From assembly GCA_903857495.1 (NCBI GenBank), contig CAIOFF010000013.1, positions 1 to 50,766 on the forward strand: 50,766 nt of DNA. Reading direction: 5' to 3'. Under the pieces are notes generated by a model. The model saw only the letters and a list, made by a program, of their open reading frames with translations. It did no database searches and was not told the origin of the DNA. The translations under genes were made by a program, and so were the position numbers. Shown one piece after another: positions 33,043 to 41,577 of this stretch (positions are counted from its first letter, which is position 1; the number at the start of each line of letters is the position of its first letter). The DNA is from an uncultured Holophagaceae bacterium (GTDB lineage Bacteria; Acidobacteriota; Holophagae; Holophagales; Holophagaceae).

Positions 33043-34827
33043 TCAGCATTCCTGCGTCAGGTCTGAGACCACCTTCCGTACTACAGACTTCCAGTCTCCA
33101 TAGTCTGGTTGTCGGTAGAGGCGCACGGAGGGATACCAGGGACTGTCATTCCGTTCAAGCAGCCACCTGAAGTCCGGAATAAAGGACACAAGCAGCAGCG
33201 TGGGAATGCCCATGGCACCAGCCAGGTGGGCAATGGATGTGTCGACCGTGATCAGCAGATCCATGCCACTGAGGGCGTAGGCAGTGTCGGAGAAGTCGCC
33301 GAGAAGGTGTCCCAAGGAAATCAGGTTCGGCAGTGGGGGCGACTCTGGCCGACCTATCTGAAAGCTGTACCAGACAACACCCTGGAGATCCGCCAGGGGG
33401 GCCAGGTCTTCCATGGGCAAGGAGCGCTCGATGTCCCGGACGTGCCCCGGGCTTCCAGCCCATACGACGCCGATGCGGGTGCTCTCCCCCGCCGCCTCCA
33501 GGCGCTGGAGGAGGGCTTCCCGGTTGGGAACCTCCGCCGGAACATCCAGGTAGGGAACATTGTCCGGGATGGAGGCCAGGTTTGTGCGAAACACCCAGGG
33601 CAGAGACATCAGGGACACCTGCAGATCATGAAGCGGCAGGGCCTCACCACTCGGGAGGACCTCGTCGCACCCGGCGCAGGTGGCGACCACAGGAATCAGG
33701 GAAGGCTGGGCTTCGAGGATGACCCTGCCCCCCAGGGCTTTCACCTGAGGCAGGTAGCGGGCAACCATCAGCGTGTCCCCCAGGCCCTGCTCGGACCAGA
33801 CCAGAAGCGATTTCCCGGAGAAGGGCTCACCGTTCCAGGTGGGTTGCTCGAAGCTCCGCTGAGGGCGCAGGTCCTGGGGAACCCTGAAGCGCGCCTCGTA
33901 GCCTTCCCAGCCCTCGGGCATCCTGCCAAAGAGTAGATCTACGAAACTGGTTTCGAAATCCAGATAGCTGGAGGTGGGATCCACCAATCTATAGCGCTCG
34001 ACCTCGGTCCCAAATGCAGCCCAGCGGCCGAAGGAATAGAACAGCCCCGTCAGCATTTTGTGCAGTCCAAAGCTGGTCGGTTGTTCCTGGATGGCCAGAG
34101 CTGTTTCGTTTTCGACCTCTGCCGTGTCTCCCTTCCGAAGCAGTGCGGAAATCAGGAAGAGGCGGAGCTCGGGTTCGTCAGGATGGCTGGCCACGAGTTG
34201 CTTAAAGATGCTGGCGCCCTCCTCCAGGCGGCCTTGGGCCAGGCGAATGGAGCCCAAGCTCTGGCGTGCGCCAAGGTGGCTGGGATCGAACCGGAGGGCC
34301 TCCTCGCATGCTTCCTCGGCGACGGAGATTCGCTGCAAGATGAACATGTCGGCAGCGAAACGGGACCAAAGCTGGGCAAGTTGAGGCTTCAGGATGGCGT
34401 ATCGCCCCGTCATGGCACCGGGCCGGGAAGCGCCCTCCAGGACCCTGCGTGCAGCGATGATCTGGCGCTTTTCGAGCAGGCACTCCGCCAGAAACAGCTG
34501 GGCGTCCATACGGCTGGGATCGGACTTCACGACGGCCCGGAACTGGGCTTCGGCCTCTTCTAGAAGATTCTGCCGCAGCAAGGCGGCACCCAGGTTAATG
34601 CGGAGCGAAGGATTCTGCGGGTCGATGGCGAGGGCAGTCGTGCAGGCGGTCTGGGCTTCCTTGAACTGGCCGAGGGCCAGGAGTTGTCCGGCGTAATCGG
34701 ACCAGGCATCGGTGTGCCGCGGTGCCTGCGCCAGGAAGGTCCGGTAGGTTTCTGCCGCCCCAGGGTGGTCCCCCATGCGCTCCAGCGCCTGGGCCTTTTT
34801 CAGCAGCTTCAGGTGGTTGGGGTGCAT
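33043..34827 (-). CDS. TPR-glycosyltransferase (GT9-like fold) C
   Basis: This is the largest of the three paralogues at about 594 residues, with roughly 100 residues more TPR (DHPGAAETYRTFLAQAPRHT, LLEEAEAQFRAVVKSDPSRM, RISVAEEACEEALRFDPSHL). The catalytic half keeps PTWNGEPFSGKSLLVWSEQG, LGDTLMVARYLPQV, RIGVVWAGSPGH and MDLLITVDTSIAHLAGAMGI. ATG 34827 (MHPNHLKLLKKAQ) aligns with the start of copy B and has GAGGA upstream. An ATG at 34878 would add 17 residues without a ribosome site. The similarity to B points to tandem duplication and TPR expansion. Confidence 0.85.
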   Translation of the reverse strand: MHPNHLKLLKKAQALERMGDHPGAAETYRTFLAQAPRHTDAWSDYAGQLLALGQFKEAQTACTTALAIDPQNPSLRINLGAALLRQNLLEEAEAQFRAVVKSDPSRMDAQLFLAECLLEKRQIIAARRVLEGASRPGAMTGRYAILKPQLAQLWSRFAADMFILQRISVAEEACEEALRFDPSHLGARQSLGSIRLAQGRLEEGASIFKQLVASHPDEPELRLFLISALLRKGDTAEVENETALAIQEQPTSFGLHKMLTGLFYSFGRWAAFGTEVERYRLVDPTSSYLDFETSFVDLLFGRMPEGWEGYEARFRVPQDLRPQRSFEQPTWNGEPFSGKSLLVWSEQGLGDTLMVARYLPQVKALGGRVILEAQPSLIPVVATCAGCDEVLPSGEALPLHDLQVSLMSLPWVFRTNLASIPDNVPYLDVPAEVPNREALLQRLEAAGESTRIGVVWAGSPGHVRDIERSLPMEDLAPLADLQGVVWYSFQIGRPESPPLPNLISLGHLLGDFSDTAYALSGMDLLITVDTSIAHLAGAMGIPTLLLVSFIPDFRWLLERNDSPWYPSVRLYRQPDYGDWKSVVRKVVSDLTQEC

Positions 34828-35111
34828 CCGCAGGTCCTCAGGGTCCTTAAGTTTCTCTTCGTAGGCGGAGAGCGGCATCTTGATTTAGGGAGGAGCGTGG
34901 AGGGGGAAACCTGAGGCAAGAATGGGATGAAAGGATGGGCTTACCCTCATAAATTCCGCCAGGCCGACGGGATTCCCTGCCCTCGCCTGGTTCCTGGCGC
35001 CGCAGGAGTCAGACTCGCGGGGCTCCCACCCCCATCACTCGCCCGCCCCCTGGCCCAAACCGTGCAGCGGTTTGGGCTAGGGAGACTGAAAATCCGTGAC
35101 TGACAACCGCC
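34828..35111. other. Intergenic, 284 bp
   Basis: It separates the last glycosyltransferase from moaE, both on the minus strand. Apart from the terminator hairpin at 35053-35077 I see nothing definite. A promoter for the glycosyltransferase pair should lie in 34880-35050. Confidence 0.4.
35053..35077 (-). terminator. Terminator hairpin after moaE
   Basis: GCCCAAACCG (35053-35062), loop TGCAG, CGGTTTGGGC (35068-35077) is a perfect 10-bp stem 35 nt past the moaE stop. There is no clear T-tract on either strand. Confidence 0.5.
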
Positions 35112-35546
35112 CTACATCTGGAACCGATGCGTGCACTCCACCCAGCTCTCGGACCCGTCCCGGTATCTCTCCCGCTTCCAGATGGGGACGCGCTGCTTGA
35201 TCTCGTCCATGATCCAGGCGGAGGCCTGGTAGCTCTCGGCGCGGTGGGCGCTGCTGGTGGCGACGATGACGGCGGCCTCGGTGAGGGGCACCACGCCGAT
35301 GCGGTGGTGGATGGCGCAGCGGGTGAGGCCGTAGCGCTCGATGGCCTTCTCTCGCAGGAGGCCCAGCTCCTTCTCGGCCATGGGGACATAGGCCTCGTAG
35401 GCCAGCTCCAGCACCGGCCGGCCTTCGTGGTGATCCCGGGCGCGACCTTCGAAGAGCACCAGGGCGCCCGCATGGGGATCTTCCATGACACTTCGTAAAG
35501 CCATCCCGTCGAGAGGCGCTTCCTGAACCGCTATCCAGGGGATCAT
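35112..35546 (-). CDS. moaE: Molybdopterin synthase catalytic subunit MoaE
   Basis: This 144-residue protein has the MoaE pattern: GALVLFEGRARDHHEGRPVL, LAYEAYVPMAEKEL, CAIHHRIGVVPLTEAAVIVA with SSAHRAESYQA after it, and the catalytic Lys-rich end VPIWKRERYRDGSESWVE. It transfers sulfur from MoaD to cyclic pyranopterin monophosphate in molybdenum cofactor synthesis. ATG 35546 follows GGAG. No other mo genes are nearby, so it stands apart from the rest of the pathway. It is divergent from lat with a 53-bp gap. Confidence 0.92.
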   Translation of the reverse strand: MIPWIAVQEAPLDGMALRSVMEDPHAGALVLFEGRARDHHEGRPVLELAYEAYVPMAEKELGLLREKAIERYGLTRCAIHHRIGVVPLTEAAVIVATSSAHRAESYQASAWIMDEIKQRVPIWKRERYRDGSESWVECTHRFQM

Positions 35547-35599
35547 GCGTGTCTCCGCTGCAGCCCCAACCATACACTGAACCGACACCGAGGTTCGCC

Positions 35600-36940
35600 A
35601 TGCCCAGCCTGCACATCGCCCCGAATGCCGTCTTGGAGAGCCTGGGCCGCCACATGCTGATGGACGGCTTCCACCTGGTCATGGACCTGGAGAAGTCCCA
35701 CGGCTCCTGGATCGTGGATGCCCGCGACGGGCGTAAATACCTGGATTTCTATACCTTCTTCGCCACGGCGCCCCTGGGGCACAACCACCCGCGCCTGCGG
35801 GAGGCCGGCTTCATCCAGCGCCTGGGCGAGATCGCGGTCCACAAGCCCGCCAACTCCGACATCTATACCACCGCCTACGCGGAGTGGGTGGAGGCCTTCG
35901 GCACCCAGGCGGCCCCGGACTATCTGCCCCACCTGTTCTGGATCGACGGCGGAGCCCTGGCCGTGGAGAACGCCCTGAAGGCCGCCTTCGACTGGAAGGT
36001 CCGCAAGAACCTGGCCGCGGGCAAGGGCGAGAAGGGCTCCCAGGTGATCCACTTCCGCGAGGCCTTCCACGGCCGCTCCGGCTACACCCTGAGCCTCACG
36101 AACACGGCGGATCCTCGCAAGCACCAGTACTTCCCCAAGTTCCCCTGGCCCCGCGTGCCGAACCCCAAGCTGACCTTCCCCATGGACCTCGCGAAGACCG
36201 AGGCCGCCGAGGCGGAGGCCATTGCCGCCATCGAGGCCGCCGTGGCGCAGAACCCCGATGACATCGCTTGCCTCATCGTCGAGCCCATCCAAGGCGAGGG
36301 CGGGGACAACCACTTCCGCGGGGAGTTCCTGCGGAAGCTGCGGGTGCTGGCAGACCGTCACGAGTTCCTGCTCATCTTCGACGAAGTGCAAACCGGCTTC
36401 GGCGCCACGGGCAAGTGGTGGGCGCACCAGTGGTTCGACGTGCAGCCGGACATCCTCGCCTTCGGCAAGAAGTCCCAGACCTGCGGCATCGCCGCGGGCC
36501 GCCGCCTCGACGAGGTGGAGAGCGTCTTCCAGGTGCCCAGCCGCATCAACAGCACCTGGGGCGGCAACCTGGTGGACATGGTCCGCGGCACGCGCATCAT
36601 CGACGTGATCCGCGAAGAGAACCTGCTGGCGCACGGCGTGACGCAGGGCGAGCGCCTGCTCAAGGGCCTCCAGGAGATCCACCGGGACTTCCCGGAGCTC
36701 ACCTCGAACCCCCGGGGCCGGGGCCTCTTCTGCGCCCTGGACATCGCCTCGCCCGAGCTGCGAAACACCGTGGTGGCCAAGGGCCACGACCTGGGCATGA
36801 TGATCCTCTCCACGGGTGTCCAGGGCCTGCGCTTCCGCCCCGCCATGAACCTCAGCACCGAGGACCTGGACCTGGGCGTGGAGCTGCTCCGCAAGGCGGT
36901 TGCCGCAGTCGCGGCCACTGCGCCTACTCTGGTGGGATGA
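35600..36940 (+). CDS. lat: L-lysine 6-transaminase
   Basis: The 446-residue PLP enzyme matches Lat more closely than other class III aminotransferases: [74 protein letters not shown], and [16 protein letters not shown] with the PLP lysine, then [15 protein letters not shown]. Lat moves the epsilon-amino group of lysine to 2-oxoglutarate, giving allysine/piperideine-6-carboxylate. ATG 35600 has GAGG upstream. The stop overlaps the first rnhA-like ATG (ATGA), so the genes are coupled. Confidence 0.9.
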   Translation: MPSLHIAPNAVLESLGRHMLMDGFHLVMDLEKSHGSWIVDARDGRKYLDFYTFFATAPLGHNHPRLREAGFIQRLGEIAVHKPANSDIYTTAYAEWVEAFGTQAAPDYLPHLFWIDGGALAVENALKAAFDWKVRKNLAAGKGEKGSQVIHFREAFHGRSGYTLSLTNTADPRKHQYFPKFPWPRVPNPKLTFPMDLAKTEAAEAEAIAAIEAAVAQNPDDIACLIVEPIQGEGGDNHFRGEFLRKLRVLADRHEFLLIFDEVQTGFGATGKWWAHQWFDVQPDILAFGKKSQTCGIAAGRRLDEVESVFQVPSRINSTWGGNLVDMVRGTRIIDVIREENLLAHGVTQGERLLKGLQEIHRDFPELTSNPRGRGLFCALDIASPELRNTVVAKGHDLGMMILSTGVQGLRFRPAMNLSTEDLDLGVELLRKAVAAVAATAPTLVG

Positions 36941-37101
36941 AGATCGAACTCTACTGCGATGGTGCCTGTCTCGGGAATCCTGGTCCGAGGCTCCAGCTCC
37001 GCAAGCGCAGCGCGCGGGAGGGCGCTGCGGGGCAGCGTCTGATAGCTGGAGGGGCTGGGCTCGCCCAGCCGCCGGCCCGAGCATACGGAGCCATGGTATG
37101 A
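36937..37101 (+). pseudogene. Duplicated 5' fragment of rnhA with inserted sequence
   Basis: This frame begins [17 protein letters not shown], the exact first 17 residues of the intact rnhA at 37098, then diverges into unrelated sequence and ends in an ATGA overlap with it. Over those 51 bases the two copies differ at about 11 positions, all synonymous, so the fragment is not a recent direct copy. The rest (36985-37096) is rich in inverted repeats: CGCAGCGC/GCGCTGCG, GGCTGGGC/GCCCAGCC, and end sequences GGCTCC (36989) and GGAGCC (37087). It looks like a small insertion or a remnant of an older rnhA. Confidence 0.7.
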
Positions 37102-37541
37102 AGATCGAGCTGTACTGCGATGGCGCATGCTTAGGGAACCCGGGCCCCGGCGGCTGGGGCTACCTGCTCCGGGTGCGCCTGGCCTCGGGCGTCCAGGAGA
37201 AGGAAGCCGCCGAGGCGGAACCTGACACCACCAACAACCGCATGGAGCTGACCGCGGCCATCCGCGGCCTGGAGGCGCTCACCAAGCCCTGCGAGGTGCT
37301 GCTCCAGAGCGACAGTCAGTATGTGGTGAAGGGGATCCAGTCCTGGCTGAAGGACTGGAAGCGCCGCGGCTGGAAGAAGGCGGACGGCAAGCCCGTCCTG
37401 AACGCGGACCTCTGGCAGGCCCTCGACGCCCAGCTGGCGCGCCATCGGGTGGAGGCCCGCTGGGTCAAGGGCCATGCGGGCCACGCCGAGAACGAGCGCG
37501 TGGACCGCCTCGCCACCGAGGCGGCCCAGACGCTGCGTTAG
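37098..37541 (+). CDS. rnhA: Ribonuclease HI
   Basis: This 147-residue protein has the RNase H acidic residues in order: Asp in [16 protein letters not shown], Glu in [16 protein letters not shown], Asp in [13 protein letters not shown], and Asp in [13 protein letters not shown], with the basic handle [18 protein letters not shown]. It removes the RNA strand of RNA-DNA hybrids. Its start overlaps the stop of the duplicated fragment. It has no clear ribosome site of its own and probably depends on coupling through lat and the fragment. Confidence 0.95.
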   Translation: MKIELYCDGACLGNPGPGGWGYLLRVRLASGVQEKEAAEAEPDTTNNRMELTAAIRGLEALTKPCEVLLQSDSQYVVKGIQSWLKDWKRRGWKKADGKPVLNADLWQALDAQLARHRVEARWVKGHAGHAENERVDRLATEAAQTLR

Positions 37542-37549
37542 ATCCGGCC

Positions 37550-39349
37550 TCAGCGCCGCTTCTGGAACCGGTAGACGATGTCCGGGGTCCACCCGCGCGC
37601 GGGCTTGCCATCGCGCGTGGCGGGGCTGAACGTGGACCGGTTGGCGGCCTCCACGGCGGCCTCGTCGAAGCCGTAGGTGCCAGGCACCCCTTCGATGACC
37701 GTGACCTTCAGGGGCTGCCCCTGCTCACTCACGTAGACCTTCAGCCGGACCAGATGATCCTGGTTGCTCTCCCAGCGCATCTGCGCCGCGCGCGGGGGGA
37801 AGCTCGGGGCCACCTGGCTCACCAGGCGGGCGGGCTCGCTCACCGGCGCGGCGACCGGCGGGGTGGCTTGCGGGGCCGCCGCCAATGTGGGCCTGGCCGC
37901 TTCCGGGGCCGGCGCCGGAGTGGCCTCCGCCGCAGGCGTCGGTGCCGGTACGGACACGGTGGGCCTGGCCTCGGCGGCCAGCTTCTGCTCTGCCGCCTGC
38001 TGCTCGCCCAGCCGCTGCTGGGCAAGCTTCTGCTGGCGCTCGACTTCCTGGCCACGCTGGCGGGCCTCTTCCAGCTGCTTCTGGATTCTTGCCCGGTCCT
38101 CCACCGACCGGGTCTCGCCCAGCTGCTTCTGAAGCTGGACCGTCTTTTCGGACTCGGCCTTGGCCCTGGCGTCGAGGTCGGCCTTCTGTTGCTCCAGCTG
38201 CTTCTTCAGGAGGGACAGCTCCGTCAGCTCCGCCAGCTGTTTCTGCACCGCCGGATCCGTCCGCGGGCGGAACAGGTACATGGCGCCGAGGCCGAGGATC
38301 ACCACGGCGGCCAGGCCACCCCCGATGAGCAGCGGGGTGTGCTTCGAAGTAGCCGGGGGCTCAGGCTGGCCTTCGCTGGGCAGGACGCGCGTGGCCCCGC
38401 TCCGCAGCGACTCGCCTGCGGCCGTGTAGGGCTGGTAGGTCTCCTCCCGCTCGGCCTTCATGGCCAGGGCATCCCGGTCGTTCTCCTCCCGGAACAACGT
38501 GTGCATGAAGAAGGCCATGTTGAAGGTGGTGGGACTGTAGTCACCGTCGTAGAGGACCCGCTCGAGTTCCACGCTGAAGGCCTCCACCGTGGCGAAGGGC
38601 TGGCGGCCCAGCAGCAGTCGCCCGAGGAAGGCCTGGAGCTCCGCTGGCAGCGGCGCATCTTCCTGGGCGGCCTTGAGCGTGGCCTGGTCCAGGACCGACT
38701 GGAGGTCGCCGCCCACAGGGAGCGGCTCAAAAGTCAGCAGCTCGTAGAGCACGGCACCCAGGGCGAAGAGATCCTGCTGGAGCGGCTGTGGATCCTTGCC
38801 CTGGAGGTAGGGGGCCAGCTTCTGCCGGAGCACCGGTGCCTTGGCCAGCAGGCTCTTGGCCAGCGGCGCGTAGGGCGCGTCCAGGATCTGGGTGGAGCCT
38901 TCGATGCTCACCCAGACGCTGTGTGGGCTGAGCACACCATGACTGAGCCCCTTGGCCTGCAGCTGCACGATGCCCTGGGCCACGCCCTGGATCACCGTCA
39001 GGGCATGATCGACCCCGAAAGGGATCTGCTCCTGGCGCGCCTTCTCGATGAGCTGGGCCAGGCTGCGCCCAGCCACATGGTCCCAGGCCAGGTGCGGCGT
39101 CTTCCCGTCCTCGATCTGGTAGCCCAGCCCGAAGATGCGCGCTCCGCCCAGGAGCGGCACCACCCGCCCTGCCTCGGCCAGCCGGGTGTCCAGGCCCGCC
39201 TGGAAGAGCTCTTCCGAGAAGGTGCGGACCAGGACATGCCGATCGAACGCGTTCCCGGCGATGACCACCGCCCGGTGGATCGTGCCAAAAGGATCACTGG
39301 TCAGCTCGGAGGCGAGCAGGTAGGACCCGAGGCGGGAATAAGTACCCAT
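37550..39349 (-). CDS. Pseudokinase-TonB fusion membrane protein
   Basis: Domains in order: a protein-kinase-like domain (about 5-270), a single membrane helix (LLIGGGLAAVVILGLGAMYLF, about 340-360), a long Gln/Lys/Glu coiled coil (about 365-460), a Pro/Ala linker (about 460-505), and a TonB C-terminal domain (VAPSFPPRAAQMRWESNQDH to the end). Catalytic residues are lost: the HRDLKPxN site reads HGVLSPHS, DFG reads DAP, and the VAIK lysine is Arg. It therefore probably senses or scaffolds in the cytoplasm while the TonB part works in the periplasm. Met3 at 39349 is preferred, with GGAG 6 nt upstream. Confidence 0.8.
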   Translation of the reverse strand: MGTYSRLGSYLLASELTSDPFGTIHRAVVIAGNAFDRHVLVRTFSEELFQAGLDTRLAEAGRVVPLLGGARIFGLGYQIEDGKTPHLAWDHVAGRSLAQLIEKARQEQIPFGVDHALTVIQGVAQGIVQLQAKGLSHGVLSPHSVWVSIEGSTQILDAPYAPLAKSLLAKAPVLRQKLAPYLQGKDPQPLQQDLFALGAVLYELLTFEPLPVGGDLQSVLDQATLKAAQEDAPLPAELQAFLGRLLLGRQPFATVEAFSVELERVLYDGDYSPTTFNMAFFMHTLFREENDRDALAMKAEREETYQPYTAAGESLRSGATRVLPSEGQPEPPATSKHTPLLIGGGLAAVVILGLGAMYLFRPRTDPAVQKQLAELTELSLLKKQLEQQKADLDARAKAESEKTVQLQKQLGETRSVEDRARIQKQLEEARQRGQEVERQQKLAQQRLGEQQAAEQKLAAEARPTVSVPAPTPAAEATPAPAPEAARPTLAAAPQATPPVAAPVSEPARLVSQVAPSFPPRAAQMRWESNQDHLVRLKVYVSEQGQPLKVTVIEGVPGTYGFDEAAVEAANRSTFSPATRDGKPARGWTPDIVYRFQKRR

Positions 39350-39430
39350 GTCCATCTCCGGAACGAAAGCTTGTGGGGGGCGGTGTCGGGAAAGTGTGGT
39401 GCTGATGCAGTTGCTGGTGAAGCGGGACGG

Positions 39431-40102
39431 TCAGGGGCCGCCCGGGGGGAGCTCCCACTGGTCTCCCGCGGCGCGCCAGAGCAGGATCCAGAGGTTGGCG
39501 GTGGCGTAGACGCCGTTGGAGAAGGCCAGCTGGAGCTGGGCAAAGGGCAGCGAGAGTTCATCCCAGGGGCCGATGCGCCGGCCTGCGGACCCGTCGAAGT
39601 GTGCCTGGAGCCGCTGGTTGCGTTCCAGCTTGAGCGCCAGGAACCGACGCAGGGACGGACCCGGATCGAGGCTCCCCTGGGCGGCCCAATAGGGTTCCTG
39701 GGTCACCAGCAGGTGGGGCAGGTGCTGCTCCGCATAGGCCTCGAAGGACTCCCGGAGCGGGCTCAAGCCCTCCGTGGCCGAGGGGTCCACCAGCAGCTGG
39801 ACCTGGTGAGCAAGGACACCCAGATCCCGGACGAGTTCCTCTGGCCGGCGGCCTTCCGCGCTCAGCCGCAACACAGTGCGGAACTGGGCCTCCACCTGCG
39901 CCACGGTAGGCGGCTGGTCGTTGGCCACGCCCCGGGCGCTCTCCAGCAGGACCTGCGGGTGGGCCCGGAGCAGGGCCGCCATGGGCCTGGGCAGGAGCCG
40001 GATGGCTCGGGCGGTCTGGGCCTCATGGACCTTCGGGGACCAGGCAGCGAGCGGACCGCCAGCGAGCAGCAGCGCCAGGATCGAACAGCTGAGCCGGGTC
40101 AT
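39431..40102 (-). CDS. Secreted protein, distantly phospholipase C-like
   Basis: The 223-residue protein has a signal peptide (LSCSILALLLAGGPLAAWS, cut near AAW). The mature start WSPKVHEAQTARAIRLLP recalls the N-terminal Trp/His region of zinc-dependent phospholipase C and S1/P1-type proteins. Further His residues occur in GVLAHQVQLLVDP and EQHLPHLL, so a metal site is possible but not proven. It overlaps the upstream response-regulator stop by ATGA and is its operon partner. Function is unknown. Confidence 0.65.
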   Translation of the reverse strand: MTRLSCSILALLLAGGPLAAWSPKVHEAQTARAIRLLPRPMAALLRAHPQVLLESARGVANDQPPTVAQVEAQFRTVLRLSAEGRRPEELVRDLGVLAHQVQLLVDPSATEGLSPLRESFEAYAEQHLPHLLVTQEPYWAAQGSLDPGPSLRRFLALKLERNQRLQAHFDGSAGRRIGPWDELSLPFAQLQLAFSNGVYATANLWILLWRAAGDQWELPPGGP

Positions 40103-41514
40103 TGGCCGCCCTCCAGGGACAGCGTGGACTCGGCCTCGGCCATGGGATCCATGGGAATGCCCAGGGCCCGGAGCCGGTGCAGGAGGGTCGTGCGGCGCAT
40201 GCCCAGGCGGCGCGCGCTCTCGCTCTTGTTCCAGCCCGTGGCCTGGAGCGACTCGAGGATGAGGTGCCGCTCAAGGTCTGCCAGGAACTGGCCCAGGTCC
40301 TGGTTCTGGGAGAGACTCGGGAAGGCGACCGAGGGCAGGACCCCGGCGATGGAGGCCGGCAGATCCTGAAGCAGCAGGCGCTCGGGGTCCGAACCCAGGG
40401 CCATGGCCCGCTCCACCGCGTTCTCCAGCTCGCGCACATTGCCCGGCCAGCCATAGGCCTCCATGGCCTGCAGGGCCGTCGGCTCCACCTGCTTCAGGGG
40501 CAGCCCGAGCTCCCGGGCGAACTTCCGGGTGAAGTGCGCCACCAGCACCGGGATGTCCTGGGGGTGCTCGCGGAGCGGGTGCAGCTGCACAGGGATCACG
40601 TTAAGCCGGTAGAAGAGGTCCTCCCGGAAGCGCTTCTGTTCCACCAGGGAGCCCAGATCCTCATTGGTCGCCGCCAGCAGCCGGAAGTCTGACTTCACCG
40701 TGCGCGTGGAGCCCAGCGGCGTGAACTCCCGCTCCTGGATCACCCGCAGCAGCTTCACCTGCAGGCTCATGGGCATGGTGCCGATCTCGTCGAGGAAGAG
40801 GGTGCCACCCTCGGCCTGCTGGAACCGGCCGGGCCGGTCCGTGCGCGCATCGGTGTAGGCGCCGCGCACATGGCCAAAGAGCTCGTCCTCCAGCAGCGTC
40901 TCGGGAATGGCGCCGCAGTGGATGGGCACGAAAGGCCCCTGGGCGCGCGGACTCCACTGGTGAATGGCCCGGGCCGCCAGCTCCTTGCCGGTGCCCGAAG
41001 GGCCGGTGATCAGCACCGTGGAGGGCGAGGGCGCCACCCGGCGGAGCAGGGACTGGAGGTTTTGCCAGGCCTCGGAGCGACCCACCATCTGGGGCCCGCT
41101 CAGCTTGCCCTGAATCTGCTCGCGTAGGCGCTTGTTCTCCTGGTTCAGCTGGGACTTCTCGATGGCGCGGAGCAGGGTGTGCTCCAGCTCCTCGGTGCGG
41201 AAGGGCTTGGGCACATAGTCGTAGATGCCCATCTTCATGGCCTGCAGGGCCGTCTCCACCGACGTGGTGCCCGACAGCACCACCACCACGGTGTCCGGCT
41301 TGGCGACCCCCTGGCGGGCCAGCTCCAGGCCGCTCAGATCCGGCAGCATGAGGTCCACCACCGCCAGGTCGAAGTGCTCCGTCCGCAGGAACTGGGCGGC
41401 CCGCAGGCCCGAGCCGGTGCCGACCACCTCATGCCCGTGCCGGGACAGCAGCGTGCCGACCACCTCAAGGATGGTGGGATCGTCATCCACCAGAAGAACC
41501 CGGGCCACGTGCAT
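40099..41514 (-). CDS. Sigma-54-dependent response regulator (NtrC/AtoC type)
   Basis: This 471-residue regulator has a receiver domain (VLLVDDDPTILEVVGTLL; phospho-Asp in LAVVDLMLPDLSG; LSGTTS and VPKPF), then an AAA+ domain with Walker A GPSGTGKELAARAIH, the sigma-54 loop as GAYTDA, Walker B TLFLDEIGTM and RFREDLFYRLNVIPVQLHPL. A Fis-type HTH (WNKSESARRLGMRRTTLLHR) ends it. The loop departs from the usual GAFTGA. The start at 41514 has GGGGG close by. The frame is open far upstream, but that part is antisense to comEC. No kinase gene lies next to it. Confidence 0.93.
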   Translation of the reverse strand: MHVARVLLVDDDPTILEVVGTLLSRHGHEVVGTGSGLRAAQFLRTEHFDLAVVDLMLPDLSGLELARQGVAKPDTVVVVLSGTTSVETALQAMKMGIYDYVPKPFRTEELEHTLLRAIEKSQLNQENKRLREQIQGKLSGPQMVGRSEAWQNLQSLLRRVAPSPSTVLITGPSGTGKELAARAIHQWSPRAQGPFVPIHCGAIPETLLEDELFGHVRGAYTDARTDRPGRFQQAEGGTLFLDEIGTMPMSLQVKLLRVIQEREFTPLGSTRTVKSDFRLLAATNEDLGSLVEQKRFREDLFYRLNVIPVQLHPLREHPQDIPVLVAHFTRKFARELGLPLKQVEPTALQAMEAYGWPGNVRELENAVERAMALGSDPERLLLQDLPASIAGVLPSVAFPSLSQNQDLGQFLADLERHLILESLQATGWNKSESARRLGMRRTTLLHRLRALGIPMDPMAEAESTLSLEGGQ

Positions 41515-41577
41515 GCCCCCAGCGTTCCAGTTCGATTCAAACCTGTCAAGAGTTGGACACTTTGGTAAACTTTGCCC

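Noticed and set aside
37754-40369. Long plus-strand open frame (871 codons)
   Set aside because: It is antisense to the pseudokinase-TonB gene and its neighbours, with no recognisable domain; codon bias favours the minus-strand genes.
41521-41549. TTGACA on the minus strand upstream of the sigma-54 regulator
   Set aside because: The -35 is perfect, but at 17 nt the -10 would be AACGCT, a poor match and too close to the start codon.
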